A DNA stretch of 31,072 bases from an uncultured Lachnospiraceae bacterium (GTDB taxonomy: Bacteria; Bacillota; Clostridia; Lachnospirales; Lachnospiraceae). Made by a program: the position numbers and the translations under genes. Below the pieces are notes generated by a model. That model was not told where the DNA came from, did not search any database, and saw nothing but the letters and a program-made list of their open reading frames with translations. How positions within the stretch are numbered: position 1 is the stretch's first letter; each line of letters begins with the position of its first letter. This document shows, piece after piece, positions 7,620 through 16,283 of the stretch. The stretch lies in assembly GCA_910588285.1 (NCBI GenBank), contig CAJUQB010000058.1, forward strand, positions 1 through 31,072, written 5' to 3'.

Positions 7620-8675
7620 ATGATCCGGTTAATTGTGTTTGACATAGACGGCGTACTGACCGATGGCAGCATTCTTGTGGACCAGCAGGGCAGGGAGCAG
7701 AAAAAAATCAACCTGAAGGATATTGACGCCATTTTTGAGCTGAAGCGCAGGGGATTTGTGCTTGCGGCAGTTACCGGGGAGGCCTCTGACATCGTGGCCT
7801 ATTTCCAGAAGCGGTTTCCCTGGGATTACTTCTATTGCGGCAGCAAGAAAAAGCTGGAGACCCTTGGGGAGCTTATGGAGAAGGCAGCCGTAACACGGGA
7901 GGAGACCTGCTATATCGGAGACGGGAAATACGATGTGGAGCCCCTGGAGCATGTAAAGCTGGGGATCTGCCCGGCAGATGCCATCGACCGGGCGAAGCAG
8001 GCGGCAGACGTGATCTTAAAAAATCCCGGCGGCCAGGGCTGCCTCTGGGAGCTGGTGGCGATCTTGGAAGCATACAATACCCCCTCCTGCAGGGAACACT
8101 ATTTTATGGAACGCCTGGAGGAGCACCGGAAGATCTGTAAGACAATTGCCTCCGACCTGGAGCTGATGGGAACGGCTATGGGCATCGGGGAGCGGATCCT
8201 TGAGATTTTTGAACAGGATGGGCAGGTTCTGCTGTGCGGGAACGGCGGGAGCGCTGCGGATGCCCAGCATATTGCAACGGAATTTATCAGCCGGTTTTAC
8301 CGGGAACGGCCTGCCATGAATGCGGAAGCCCTCAATGTTAATACCTCCACCCTGACAGCCGTGGGGAACGACTACAGCTATGAGCGGGTCTTTGCACGGC
8401 AGGTAGAGGCCAAGGCCAAGGCAGGGGACATGCTGATTGGAATCTCCACCAGCGGGAAATCCAAAAATGTGCTGGAGGCAATGCGCTATGCCAAAAAGCA
8501 TGGGATCATTACCGCCATGCTGATGGGGGATTATGAGAATCCGGAGCTAAAGGAGATTGCAGACTACCTGATTAAGGTGCCCAGCAAAATCACGCCCCGG
8601 ATCCAGGAAGCCCATATCTTCATTGGGCATGTCATTGCGGAATATGTAGAATATAAAAAATACGGGGAAAGGTAA
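7620..8675 (+). CDS. KdsC-like HAD phosphatase fused to GmhA-like SIS isomerase
   Basis: Two-domain protein of 351 residues. Residues 1-150 are a KdsC-type HAD phosphatase: nucleophile motif FDIDGVLTDG (D8, D10), AAVTGE, and YIGDGKYDVE for the Mg-binding acid. KdsC relatives remove phosphate from KDO-8-P or nonulosonate-9-P. Residues about 160-351 match GmhA, sedoheptulose-7-phosphate isomerase: CGNGGSAADAQHIATEF (GNGGS 207-211), NDYSYERVFARQVEA, GISTSGKSKNVL, and RIQEAH with H332 at the position of the GmhA catalytic His. A GmhA domain would make D-glycero-D-manno-heptose 7-phosphate. Fusion of a ulosonate phosphatase to a heptose isomerase beside NeuB suggests one pathway. The fold assignment is firm; the exact substrates are inference. 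Confidence 0.87.
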   Translation: MIRLIVFDIDGVLTDGSILVDQQGREQKKINLKDIDAIFELKRRGFVLAAVTGEASDIVAYFQKRFPWDYFYCGSKKKLETLGELMEKAAVTREETCYIGDGKYDVEPLEHVKLGICPADAIDRAKQAADVILKNPGGQGCLWELVAILEAYNTPSCREHYFMERLEEHRKICKTIASDLELMGTAMGIGERILEIFEQDGQVLLCGNGGSAADAQHIATEFISRFYRERPAMNAEALNVNTSTLTAVGNDYSYERVFARQVEAKAKAGDMLIGISTSGKSKNVLEAMRYAKKHGIITAMLMGDYENPELKEIADYLIKVPSKITPRIQEAHIFIGHVIAEYVEYKKYGER

Positions 8676-8680
8676 GGGAC

Positions 8681-10456
8681 ATGGAAAAGCTTTCGGATTA
8701 TATCTTTCGGTTTATCAGGGAAAAGGGGATCAGCCACGTATTCATGCTGCCGGGAGGGGGAGCCATGCACCTGGTGGATTCCCTGGGAAGCTCTGGCCTT
8801 ACCTATGTCTGCTGCCTCCATGAGCAGGCGGCCTCCATTGCCGCCGAAGCATACGGGCAGCACACCAATGACATCGGAGTGGTGCTGACAACCTCCGGGC
8901 CCGGGGCCACAAATGCCATTACCGGCGTGACGGCAGGCTGGATCGATTCCACCCCCATGTTTGTGATATCCGGCCAGGCAAAGCGTTCTGACCTGATCGG
9001 GGAAAGCGGTGTGCGCCAGATCGGCTCCCAGGAGGTGCAGATCATTGACATGGTAAAGCCCATCACCAAATATGCCGTACAGGTCATGGATCCAAATGAG
9101 ATCCGCTACCATATGGAACGTGCATATCATGAGGCCACAAGCAAAAGGCCGGGGCCGGTATGGCTGTCCGTCCCCCTGGACGTACAGGCAGCACAGATAG
9201 AGCCGGCGCAGCTTGCCGGGTATACGCCCCCAGCCGGAGACGGGCAGGACCTTTCCGGGGAGATTGAAAAAACCGCCGCCTTGCTGAAGGCAGCCAAAAA
9301 GCCGGTATTCCTTGCCGGGAACGGGCTGAAGCTGGGGAATGCCCAAAAGCCCTTCTATGGGCTTCTGGAACAGCTGCAGATCCCGGTATTGACAACCTGG
9401 AAGGCCATTGACCTGATGGGGGAGGACCACCCGCTCTACTTAGGCCACCCAGGCAGCATGGGAGACCGGGGGGCGAACCTCATCCTCCAGGAAGCGGACC
9501 TGTTGATCAGCATCGGAAGCAGGATTGACACCAGCCTGACTGCATTCAATGAACCGCATTTTGGGAAACAGGCCAAAAAGGTGGTTGTGGATATAGACGA
9601 AAAGGAGCTGTCCCGGATGAACTTGTCCCAGGTAGAGGTGCGTGCAGCCTGCGATGCAGGGCAGTTCCTGGAACAGCTGCTGGAGGAATGCAGGAAATCC
9701 ACCTGGGAGGAGCAGAGGCAGGAATGGAAGGAATGGCTTCAAAGCTGCCATGAAACAAGGGACAAATACCCGGTTGTCACTTCCCGGCACAGGGAGACGG
9801 CCGGTGTTGTGAGTGCGTACTATTTTATTGATGTCCTGTGCCGGGCGCTTAGGCCAGATGATGTGATTGTGCCGGAAAGCTCGGGCGGTGCGGGAGAGAT
9901 CACCTACCAGGCATTCCAGCTGAAATACGGCCAGAAGATGAAGAACGCAGCCGGCCTTGGCTCCATGGGCTTTGGACTTCCCTATGCCATCGGCTCCTGC
10001 CTGGCCAACGGAGGAAGGCGGACTGTCCTGATCAATGGGGACGGAGCCTTCCAGCTCAACATACAGGAGTTGGAAACCCTGGTAAGGCTGAACCTGCCGG
10101 TGAAGATATTTATATGGAATAACGGGGGCTATGCCAGCATCCGCTCCATGCAGCGCAATACCTTTGAGGGCCATTATGTGGCCAGCGGGGAGACAAGCGG
10201 GCTGGCCATGCCGGACATCTGTAAGGTGGCAAAGGCATATGGGATCCCCGTATTCGGGGCATCCACCAATGAGGAGATGGAGCAGCTTGTACCTAAGGTA
10301 TTAAATACACCGGGCGCGGCTTTATGCGAGCTGCATATTTCACCGGAAGAGACCGTATCCCCCCGGACAAAGAGCTTCCGGATGCCGGATGGCAGCATGA
10401 AATCTTCTTTGCTGGAGGAAATGTGGCCGTTAGTGGAGAATAATGAGGTGAAATAA
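8681..10456 (+). CDS. Acetolactate-synthase-like ThDP enzyme (YerE/IlvB-type)
   Basis: Thiamine-diphosphate enzyme of 591 residues with all three domains of the acetolactate synthase family. The N-terminal PYR domain has LPGGGAMHLVD and HEQAAS (E48, the cofactor-activating Glu). The middle domain is FAD/DHAP-like. The C-terminal PP domain holds GDGAFQLNIQELETL...NNGGYASI (GDG 453-455, NN 480-481), the ThDP-Mg motif. Within a glycan locus it is unlikely to serve valine synthesis. The known precedent is YerE, which adds a two-carbon unit from pyruvate to CDP-4-keto-3,6-dideoxyglucose in yersiniose synthesis; the rfbFGH genes making that substrate lie downstream. Its tight spacing to the NeuB and KdsC-GmhA genes (six bases) argues equally that it acts on the ulosonic acid. 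The ribosome site AAGGTAAGG is strong. Confidence 0.87.
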   Translation: MEKLSDYIFRFIREKGISHVFMLPGGGAMHLVDSLGSSGLTYVCCLHEQAASIAAEAYGQHTNDIGVVLTTSGPGATNAITGVTAGWIDSTPMFVISGQAKRSDLIGESGVRQIGSQEVQIIDMVKPITKYAVQVMDPNEIRYHMERAYHEATSKRPGPVWLSVPLDVQAAQIEPAQLAGYTPPAGDGQDLSGEIEKTAALLKAAKKPVFLAGNGLKLGNAQKPFYGLLEQLQIPVLTTWKAIDLMGEDHPLYLGHPGSMGDRGANLILQEADLLISIGSRIDTSLTAFNEPHFGKQAKKVVVDIDEKELSRMNLSQVEVRAACDAGQFLEQLLEECRKSTWEEQRQEWKEWLQSCHETRDKYPVVTSRHRETAGVVSAYYFIDVLCRALRPDDVIVPESSGGAGEITYQAFQLKYGQKMKNAAGLGSMGFGLPYAIGSCLANGGRRTVLINGDGAFQLNIQELETLVRLNLPVKIFIWNNGGYASIRSMQRNTFEGHYVASGETSGLAMPDICKVAKAYGIPVFGASTNEEMEQLVPKVLNTPGAALCELHISPEETVSPRTKSFRMPDGSMKSSLLEEMWPLVENNEVK

Positions 10457-10458
10457 GA

Positions 10459-11583
10459 GTGGATAATGAATGGCGTTTACAAAATATGAAACATTTGCTC
10501 AATGAGAAACGGGAGCCTTATCGGAATGTTATCTGCAACAGATTAAATTCGAAAAATCGTTTATGCTTATTTCCATGCGGTGTAGGAAGCAGGTTTTTAA
10601 TCAATTACTTAAAAAGCATGGATATTGTCCCTGATTTTATAAGTGACAATAATAGGGAAAAATTAGTGGGGGACATAGAAGGCATTCCTTGTATAACGGT
10701 AGATGATTTATGGAGAGCGCAGAAGGATGATGTGACCATATTAGTAGAATCTCTTCAATACCAGGAAATAAAAAAGGGGCTAGAGTGTAGAGGCTTTACA
10801 AATATACAAAGAATTTATTTTGGAAAAGAGCAGGCATCTGAATGGTTAAACCACAATTTAGATAGTTTCAGCAGCCTGTATCTTGATTTGCTGAACTTAT
10901 TGGGTGATGAACGTTCAAAAGATGTGGTTGACACAATATTGTCAAGCTGGATAATGAATGATATTTCGGATAATCACTTTGAACAGATCTATGACAAGGA
11001 TCAATATTTTGATTCTGACATTATACAGCTATCTACGGAAGAATCCTTTGTCGACTGCGGTGCATATACAGGGGATACGACAGATACATTTTTAGAGCAT
11101 ATACCGGAATTCCGTGGAAGTATTTACCAATTTGAATTGGATCCGGATATTTATCAATCTCTGTGCAGAAACATGGAGAAATATAAAAACATAATAAATA
11201 TTAAGCATTTCCCATTTGGAACAGCGGAAAAAGAAGCAGAAATAGAACTGGAAGTCGGAAATCGGAGTAGCCATGTCATGGCTACAGGCGGCGGTCAAAA
11301 TTCGGTCAAGGGAAAAATAATTGCCTTAGACGACCTTTTAGAAAGGGATAAGATTACTTTCATAAAAATGGATATTGAAGGTAGCGAATGGGATGCACTT
11401 CATGGCGCTAGGCGGATTATACAGGAGCAAAAGCCTATATTGGCGGTTTGCCTGTACCACAAGCCAGAAGATCTGTTCCGTATACCTAAATATATGAAAA
11501 AATTGGTGCCGGATTATGATATCTATATCAGGCATTATACAGATATGCTGTGGGAGACAGTATGTTATGCGGTGGCGAGATAG
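10459..11583 (+). CDS. FkbM-family methyltransferase with N-terminal Rossmann-like module
   Basis: Predicted SAM-dependent O-methyltransferase of the FkbM family (374 residues). The catalytic domain starts with FVDCGAYTGDTTDTF (D199-C-G, SAM-binding loop I) and contains FIKMDIEGSEWDALHGA (D305), the FkbM hallmark. Residues about 25-120 form a separate module with LFPCGVGSRFLINYL, a D-N-N after the second strand and IEGIPCITVDDL. This resembles the Rossmann-like modules on several other enzymes here. The start is GTG, chosen because GAGGTGA lies 8-9 bases upstream and overlaps the preceding gene's end; the next in-frame ATG (10486) has no ribosome site. From here to about 16.2 kb, base composition shifts to clearly AT-rich. 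Confidence 0.85.
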   Translation: MDNEWRLQNMKHLLNEKREPYRNVICNRLNSKNRLCLFPCGVGSRFLINYLKSMDIVPDFISDNNREKLVGDIEGIPCITVDDLWRAQKDDVTILVESLQYQEIKKGLECRGFTNIQRIYFGKEQASEWLNHNLDSFSSLYLDLLNLLGDERSKDVVDTILSSWIMNDISDNHFEQIYDKDQYFDSDIIQLSTEESFVDCGAYTGDTTDTFLEHIPEFRGSIYQFELDPDIYQSLCRNMEKYKNIINIKHFPFGTAEKEAEIELEVGNRSSHVMATGGGQNSVKGKIIALDDLLERDKITFIKMDIEGSEWDALHGARRIIQEQKPILAVCLYHKPEDLFRIPKYMKKLVPDYDIYIRHYTDMLWETVCYAVAR

Positions 11584-12854
11584 CCCTGAACACCGGGAAG
11601 GGAGCGATAGCAGAATTGGCAGAGATAAAAAGTTTTTCTAAAAAAATGCTGGCTGATACAAAGGGATTGCTATTATACGGAGCGGGCGCATGGGGAAAAC
11701 TGGTACTTGAAACCTTGCAGAGTTGGATTTTGGAAGATAATAGATTGAAATCTAAGGGCATTCATATTGTTTTTATAGATAGACTGAAAGAGTTCTCTGG
11801 TTTTGAAGGGATAAGTATCAAAAAGAAGGAATTCATAAAAGAATATCCGAATTATGATGTACTGATTTGCGCACCATCAGCATATACAGAAATTTTAGAA
11901 GAATTAAAGATAATGCGTGGAGACAGATTGGATCATGTGTTTGATATTATCGAAATTTTAAGGCAGCCTGAACCAAAGACATATGTAAATATTCACGACT
12001 GTCTGGATGGAGATGTACTTCTTGAAAAATATGAATACTATAGAAACCGAAAACAAATCGGGGAAGATATTCTCTCCGGAAGCAATGGAAAAGGTGCAGT
12101 GCTTCCTTTTTTAGGAATTTCAGTAACAGAAAGATGTTCTCTAAATTGTGAAAAGTGTATTGCTATGGTTCCGTACTATGCTAATCCCCAAAACTTTAAT
12201 TTTGATGACATGCAACTTGCATTGAACAGACTGGTGGACTCTGTAGATAAAATTTTAGAAGTTAGCTTTGTCGGCGGTGAAGTATTTATGAATAAAGAAT
12301 TTTATAAATATTTAGAGTGGGCTATTAGTAAAAGAAAAATAAGGAGCATATCTGTATTGACGAATGCAACGATTCTTCCAGATCAGCGAATGATAGATTT
12401 ATTAAAACATAAAAAGGTTGTATTTGGAATTGATGATTATGGCATTCTGTCTTCGAAAAGGGATAATTTAATTGCACTAGCAAAGAAACACAATATTAAG
12501 TACTATATTTTATATAACGAGTGTTGGCAGGATATAGGAACATTGGAGCGAAAACATTATTCGGTGGAAAAAAAGAATGCAATATTCCGGTGCTGCTCTT
12601 TTAAGGATTGTAATCTTTTCCTAAAGGGAAAGGTCTATAGGTGTCAGCACGAAGCTCATTTGGAAAATCTGGGAATATGTAAAAATTCAGAAACGGATTA
12701 TCTGGATTTGGCAATAGAAAACAATCTGGTTGAAATTAGAAAGAAGCTGGAAAAACTAATTACGAAAACAGAAGCATTAGAGGCTTGTGATTTTTGTAAC
12801 GATATTACGCAAAACATGTTCCGTATTCCAGTTGCAGAACAGAAAAAAAGATAG
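11562..12854 (+). CDS. Radical SAM enzyme with N-terminal Rossmann-like module
   Basis: Radical SAM protein of about 430 residues. The [4Fe-4S]-SAM motif is CSLNCEKC (C192, C196, C199 numbered from ATG 11562), followed by VSFVGGEVFMN, equivalent to the GGE motif. The C-terminal part has extra cysteines (CCSFKDCNLFLKGKVYRCQ, later CDFCND), resembling SPASM/twitch auxiliary cluster sites. Residues about 25-125 form a Rossmann-like module (LLLYGAGAWGKLVLETL, VFIDR, LICAP). The role is probably radical-based modification of a sugar in the glycan (epimerisation, dehydration or methylation); the substrate is unknown. ATG 11562 follows GGGAG at 11552-11556 and overlaps the previous gene by 22 bases; a GTG at 11550 would add four residues. 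Confidence 0.82.
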   Translation: MLCGGEIALNTGKGAIAELAEIKSFSKKMLADTKGLLLYGAGAWGKLVLETLQSWILEDNRLKSKGIHIVFIDRLKEFSGFEGISIKKKEFIKEYPNYDVLICAPSAYTEILEELKIMRGDRLDHVFDIIEILRQPEPKTYVNIHDCLDGDVLLEKYEYYRNRKQIGEDILSGSNGKGAVLPFLGISVTERCSLNCEKCIAMVPYYANPQNFNFDDMQLALNRLVDSVDKILEVSFVGGEVFMNKEFYKYLEWAISKRKIRSISVLTNATILPDQRMIDLLKHKKVVFGIDDYGILSSKRDNLIALAKKHNIKYYILYNECWQDIGTLERKHYSVEKKNAIFRCCSFKDCNLFLKGKVYRCQHEAHLENLGICKNSETDYLDLAIENNLVEIRKKLEKLITKTEALEACDFCNDITQNMFRIPVAEQKKR

Positions 12855-12855
12855 G

Positions 12856-14073
12856 ATGTGGGGCAGTTATATGCATAGAGGATATAAGGATTCATTAAGA
12901 AAAATTCTGGAATTAGCAAATAGAAGAAAAATAATCTTTTATGGAACAGATGAATTATCAAGATATGTATATAAAGATTTAAGAGATATGGGACATGATA
13001 TCGCATATTTTGTCTCTGAAGAAAATATTGTTGAATGCGAAGGAAAACCTGTTAAAAGTAAATATGAGCTTTTATATGAGAGCAAAGAAAAAATTTTTAT
13101 AGCAGCATTCATATTTCAAAACCATGGAAAAGTTTTTTCCGCTCTTTCCGAATTAGGCTTTGAATTAGAGCAAGATTTTTATTTATCAGGATTTGGCGGT
13201 TATTCCAGAAAGTATGATGCATTTGATTCACTGCTAGGACACAATCGTTTTTATGAGAAACTACTAGGATTTGAAATATATGGGGATAGAAAAGAAAATA
13301 GCTATTCTATTGTAGTGCTTGGCGGCAGTACCACTGACCCAACAGTTGGAAATATTCCAAAATGCTGGGCAAGAATATTGTATGAAAAATTACTGGAAGT
13401 TGAACCTAACTTGGTATTGTATAATGGTGGAATGGGTGCGTATTCGGCAAATCAAGAATTTTATAAATTATTGCGGGATGGACTAAAGCTCAAACCATCC
13501 ATGGTGATATCTTTTGACGGATTTAATGATGTAAATTTTTGGGTTGCTGATGAAACATTTCCACATTTAAGTAAATACGAACGAAAGGTATATCGTCATA
13601 TTGAGCAAAAGGGACAATTTGCTCCAGACACATTGGATTTAAGAAATGCGAATAAAATCGTACACGGGCTGGCTCGTAACAGTGAACATGATGATTCAGA
13701 TGAATGGTGTTTTGGCATTAAGAAAATGCATGGGATTTGCATGGAGTTCGGAATAGAATATGTAGGGTTTTTACAGCCAATGATTGCAATTGGAACCCCG
13801 ATTATTCAAGAAAAACAGAAGGCGCTTCTTACTGCTGCATATAGCCACGTACCGGCCTTTCGGGAAATAGTGATACGAATGCCGTTTTTTTATCATAAGG
13901 CAAAGGAATTTATTAGCCAAAACGAGTATGTGTATGATTTGACAAATATCTTTGATGGCAAAAGTGATATGTATTATGATATGTGCCATAGTACGCAATA
14001 TGGGCACGAGGTGATTGCTGATCATGTATTTGCTGTTATTAAGAGAATTCTTTTAAATGGGAGGAATAAGTGA
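12856..14073 (+). CDS. SGNH/GDSL hydrolase-like protein with N-terminal Rossmann-like module
   Basis: Protein of about 405 residues. After a Rossmann-like module (residues about 18-105, IIFYGTDELSRYVYKDL) comes an SGNH fold: block I LGGSTTD (S158), block II YNGGMGAYS, block III FDGFNDVN (N224) and block V YYDMCHSTQYGH (D375, H378), so the full catalytic set is present. Such enzymes add or remove O-acyl groups on glycans; here an esterase or acyltransferase acting on the flagellin sugar is likely. The start ATG 12856 is one base after the previous stop; ATG 12871 is an alternative with GGGG seven bases upstream. The longer open frame back to 12787 is within the preceding gene and is unlikely to be used. 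Strongly AT-rich. Confidence 0.8.
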   Translation: MWGSYMHRGYKDSLRKILELANRRKIIFYGTDELSRYVYKDLRDMGHDIAYFVSEENIVECEGKPVKSKYELLYESKEKIFIAAFIFQNHGKVFSALSELGFELEQDFYLSGFGGYSRKYDAFDSLLGHNRFYEKLLGFEIYGDRKENSYSIVVLGGSTTDPTVGNIPKCWARILYEKLLEVEPNLVLYNGGMGAYSANQEFYKLLRDGLKLKPSMVISFDGFNDVNFWVADETFPHLSKYERKVYRHIEQKGQFAPDTLDLRNANKIVHGLARNSEHDDSDEWCFGIKKMHGICMEFGIEYVGFLQPMIAIGTPIIQEKQKALLTAAYSHVPAFREIVIRMPFFYHKAKEFISQNEYVYDLTNIFDGKSDMYYDMCHSTQYGHEVIADHVFAVIKRILLNGRNK

Positions 14074-14075
14074 CT

Positions 14076-15917
14076 ATGTTTATATTAGGAATATCTGCCC
14101 TATATCATGATTCGGCCGCTGCCTTAATCCACGATGGTGAAATTATAGCTGCTGCTCAGGAAGAACGTTTTTCAAGGAAAAAGCACGATTTAAGAGTACC
14201 GATTCAGGCAATAAACTATTGTCTCAACGAAGCATCTATAACCGCAGAAGCTATTGACTATGTCATTTATTATGATAATCCGCTGCTGACCTTGGACAGG
14301 TTCCTAAAAAATCTACTGGCATTGGGGCAGGATTCCGAAGCATTGATTGAAAAATCAGCAGAATCAATGTTTGGAAATAAAATGTGGATTCATCAGAAGC
14401 TACGAAATGTTTTAGGGAGGCTTGGGAAGAACGATACACTGTTATGCTCCAATCACCACATATCGCATGCGGCATCAGCTTTTTATCCTTCTCCATTTGA
14501 AGAAGCTGCATTCATTACCTTTGATGGAGTAGGCGAATGGGCCACCACCACCATTGGTTATGGGAAGAGCAACCAATTAAAAATTTTAAAAGAAATTGAT
14601 TATCCGCATTCAGTGGGATTGCTTTATAGCGCATTTACATATTTTTGCGGCTTTAAAGTTAATTCCGGAGACTACAAGCTTATGGGGCTTGCTCCTTATG
14701 GAGAGCCAGTTTATTATGACCTGCTGAAAGAAAAATTAATTGAAATCAAAGAAGATGGTTCCTATCGCTTGAATTTAAAGTATTTTGATTTCTATATAAA
14801 TAATGTTATGACAAATGATGCCTTTGCCAGTCTGTTTGGTGGAACAAAACGTGAGCCAGAATCAGAGATTACAAAGCGCGAAATGGATTTGGCCGCATCT
14901 GTACAAAAAGTAGTAGAAGAAATTGTAGAAAAAACAGCTCTATATGCCCAAAAGATAACCGGTATGAAAAACTTGGTATTAGCAGGAGGTGTTGCGCTAA
15001 ATTGTGTGGCAAACGGTAAGCTTCTGGGAAAAGGTATTTTTGAAAATATATGGATTCAACCTGCCGCAGGAGATGCGGGTGGCGCGCTGGGAGCTGCATT
15101 GTATGCATTCTATCAAATAACAGGCGCAGAAAGAATAACAAAAGGTTCAGATCAACAAAAAGGAAGCTATCTTGGACCAGAATTTTCTGAAAAAGAAGTT
15201 AAAATATATTTAGATACAAACGGATATCCCTACCATAGCTATACATTAAGAGAAAAAAATGAAACGCTTGCGAAACTTTTAAGAGATGGAAAAATTATCG
15301 GATTATGCAATGGAAGGATGGAATTTGGGCCAAGAGCTTTAGGTAACAGAAGTATAATCGGAGATGCCAGATCCATCCAGACACAATCCCAGATGAATCT
15401 AAAAATAAAATATAGGGAGTCCTTTCGGCCCTTTGCACCTTCTGTTCTTTTGGATGATGCGGAAAAATATTTTCTGCTTGAAGGACATGAAAGTCCCTAT
15501 ATGCTATTATGCGTACCTGTAGACGAGAATCGCCGTCTTCCCTTTGATATGAAAAAGTTTTATCCAGAAAGCGGGGGTTTGGATTTACTTCCGATTGTTA
15601 ATATTCCACGCTCGGATATACCCGCAATAACGCACGTTGACTATAGCGCACGAGTACAGACGGTAAGTAAAGATACAAATCCAGAATATTATGATATTAT
15701 TCAGGCGTTTAAACAACTTACAGGCTATGGCGTAATTGTTAATACCTCGTTTAATGTAAGGGGAGAGCCGATTGTATGTACGCCTAAGGATGCATATGAA
15801 TGCTTTATGCGCACGGAGATGGATGTATTGTCATTTGGGAATCTTATTCTGTATAAAGAGGAACAACCTGTATTTAAAGAAGAGATAGACTGGAGGGAAA
15901 GATATGCCCTTGATTAA
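14076..15917 (+). CDS. NodU/CmcH-family carbamoyltransferase
   Basis: O-carbamoyltransferase of 613 residues that transfers carbamoyl from carbamoyl phosphate, via carbamoyl-adenylate, to a sugar hydroxyl. The N-terminal Kae1/HSP70-like domain begins FILGISALYHDSAAALIHDG and includes NHHISHAASAFYPSPF and FITFDGVGEWATT. The C-terminal carbamoyl transfer domain has NGRMEFGPRALGNRSIIGDA, SFRPFAPSVL and GVIVNTSFNVRGEPIVCTP, all hallmarks of the family. The length is normal. ATG 14076 is preferred (family proteins begin at this point, and GGGAGGA lies ten bases upstream); a GTG at 14070 would add two residues. It overlaps the stop of the SGNH gene region and the start of the following small gene. 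Probably carbamoylates the flagellin glycan. Confidence 0.92.
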   Translation: MFILGISALYHDSAAALIHDGEIIAAAQEERFSRKKHDLRVPIQAINYCLNEASITAEAIDYVIYYDNPLLTLDRFLKNLLALGQDSEALIEKSAESMFGNKMWIHQKLRNVLGRLGKNDTLLCSNHHISHAASAFYPSPFEEAAFITFDGVGEWATTTIGYGKSNQLKILKEIDYPHSVGLLYSAFTYFCGFKVNSGDYKLMGLAPYGEPVYYDLLKEKLIEIKEDGSYRLNLKYFDFYINNVMTNDAFASLFGGTKREPESEITKREMDLAASVQKVVEEIVEKTALYAQKITGMKNLVLAGGVALNCVANGKLLGKGIFENIWIQPAAGDAGGALGAALYAFYQITGAERITKGSDQQKGSYLGPEFSEKEVKIYLDTNGYPYHSYTLREKNETLAKLLRDGKIIGLCNGRMEFGPRALGNRSIIGDARSIQTQSQMNLKIKYRESFRPFAPSVLLDDAEKYFLLEGHESPYMLLCVPVDENRRLPFDMKKFYPESGGLDLLPIVNIPRSDIPAITHVDYSARVQTVSKDTNPEYYDIIQAFKQLTGYGVIVNTSFNVRGEPIVCTPKDAYECFMRTEMDVLSFGNLILYKEEQPVFKEEIDWRERYALD

Positions 15918-16218
15918 AAACGATATGAAAGTATTATATGAAGTCACATGCAAGAATCATAGGAATACAGATCGAGAGCAATATTTCAGAGAAACAAAAA
16001 AGGACTCCTATTATTTGGAGCCAAACATCAAACCAGAGCAATACATACAAGAGTATAAGTTTCAGACACCAGCAGAATTAAAAGCTGTGCTGGAACGATG
16101 GTTTGAGGAACAGGGACTTCCCATGGAATATTTGCAGCCTGTCATGGTTATGATGCTGAAATTGAAAGATGGGACGGAAATAAATGATGTGTTAATGGAA
16201 TCCATTTATAATTTTTAG
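15904..16218 (+). CDS. Small hypothetical protein (104 residues)
   Basis: Not recognised. It overlaps the carbamoyltransferase by 14 bases and has a good ribosome site (GGAGG 15892-15896, seven bases before ATG), so it is very likely real. The sequence is charged, with no signal peptide or membrane segment: YFRETKKDSYYLEPNIKPEQYIQEYKF, then an amphipathic helix AELKAVLERWFEEQG. Translational coupling suggests it works with the carbamoyltransferase or binds the same substrate; that is inference. It is the last gene of the AT-rich block. A 65-base gap without recognisable promoter or terminator follows. Confidence 0.7.
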   Translation: MPLIKNDMKVLYEVTCKNHRNTDREQYFRETKKDSYYLEPNIKPEQYIQEYKFQTPAELKAVLERWFEEQGLPMEYLQPVMVMMLKLKDGTEINDVLMESIYNF

Positions 16219-16283
16219 TATGGCTTACACAATGAATAATAAAAGTCAAGGTTTCATAGAGAAACATGTGAAAGGAGCTATTC

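Noticed and set aside
7835..8140. 101-codon + strand frame inside the KdsC-GmhA gene, and similar long antisense frames such as 9440-10174, 8564-9430 and 24694-25515
   Set aside because: They overlap strongly supported enzymes, have no ribosome sites or recognisable domains, and are expected by-products of GC-rich coding sequence.
8681..10456. Housekeeping acetolactate synthase for valine/isoleucine synthesis
   Set aside because: No small subunit (ilvN/ilvH) or other ilv genes are nearby, and it is embedded with 3-6 base spacing in a glycan operon.
12787..12855. Upstream extension of the SGNH gene
   Set aside because: It lies within the 3' end of the radical SAM gene, has no ribosome site, and the homologous module begins after 12871.
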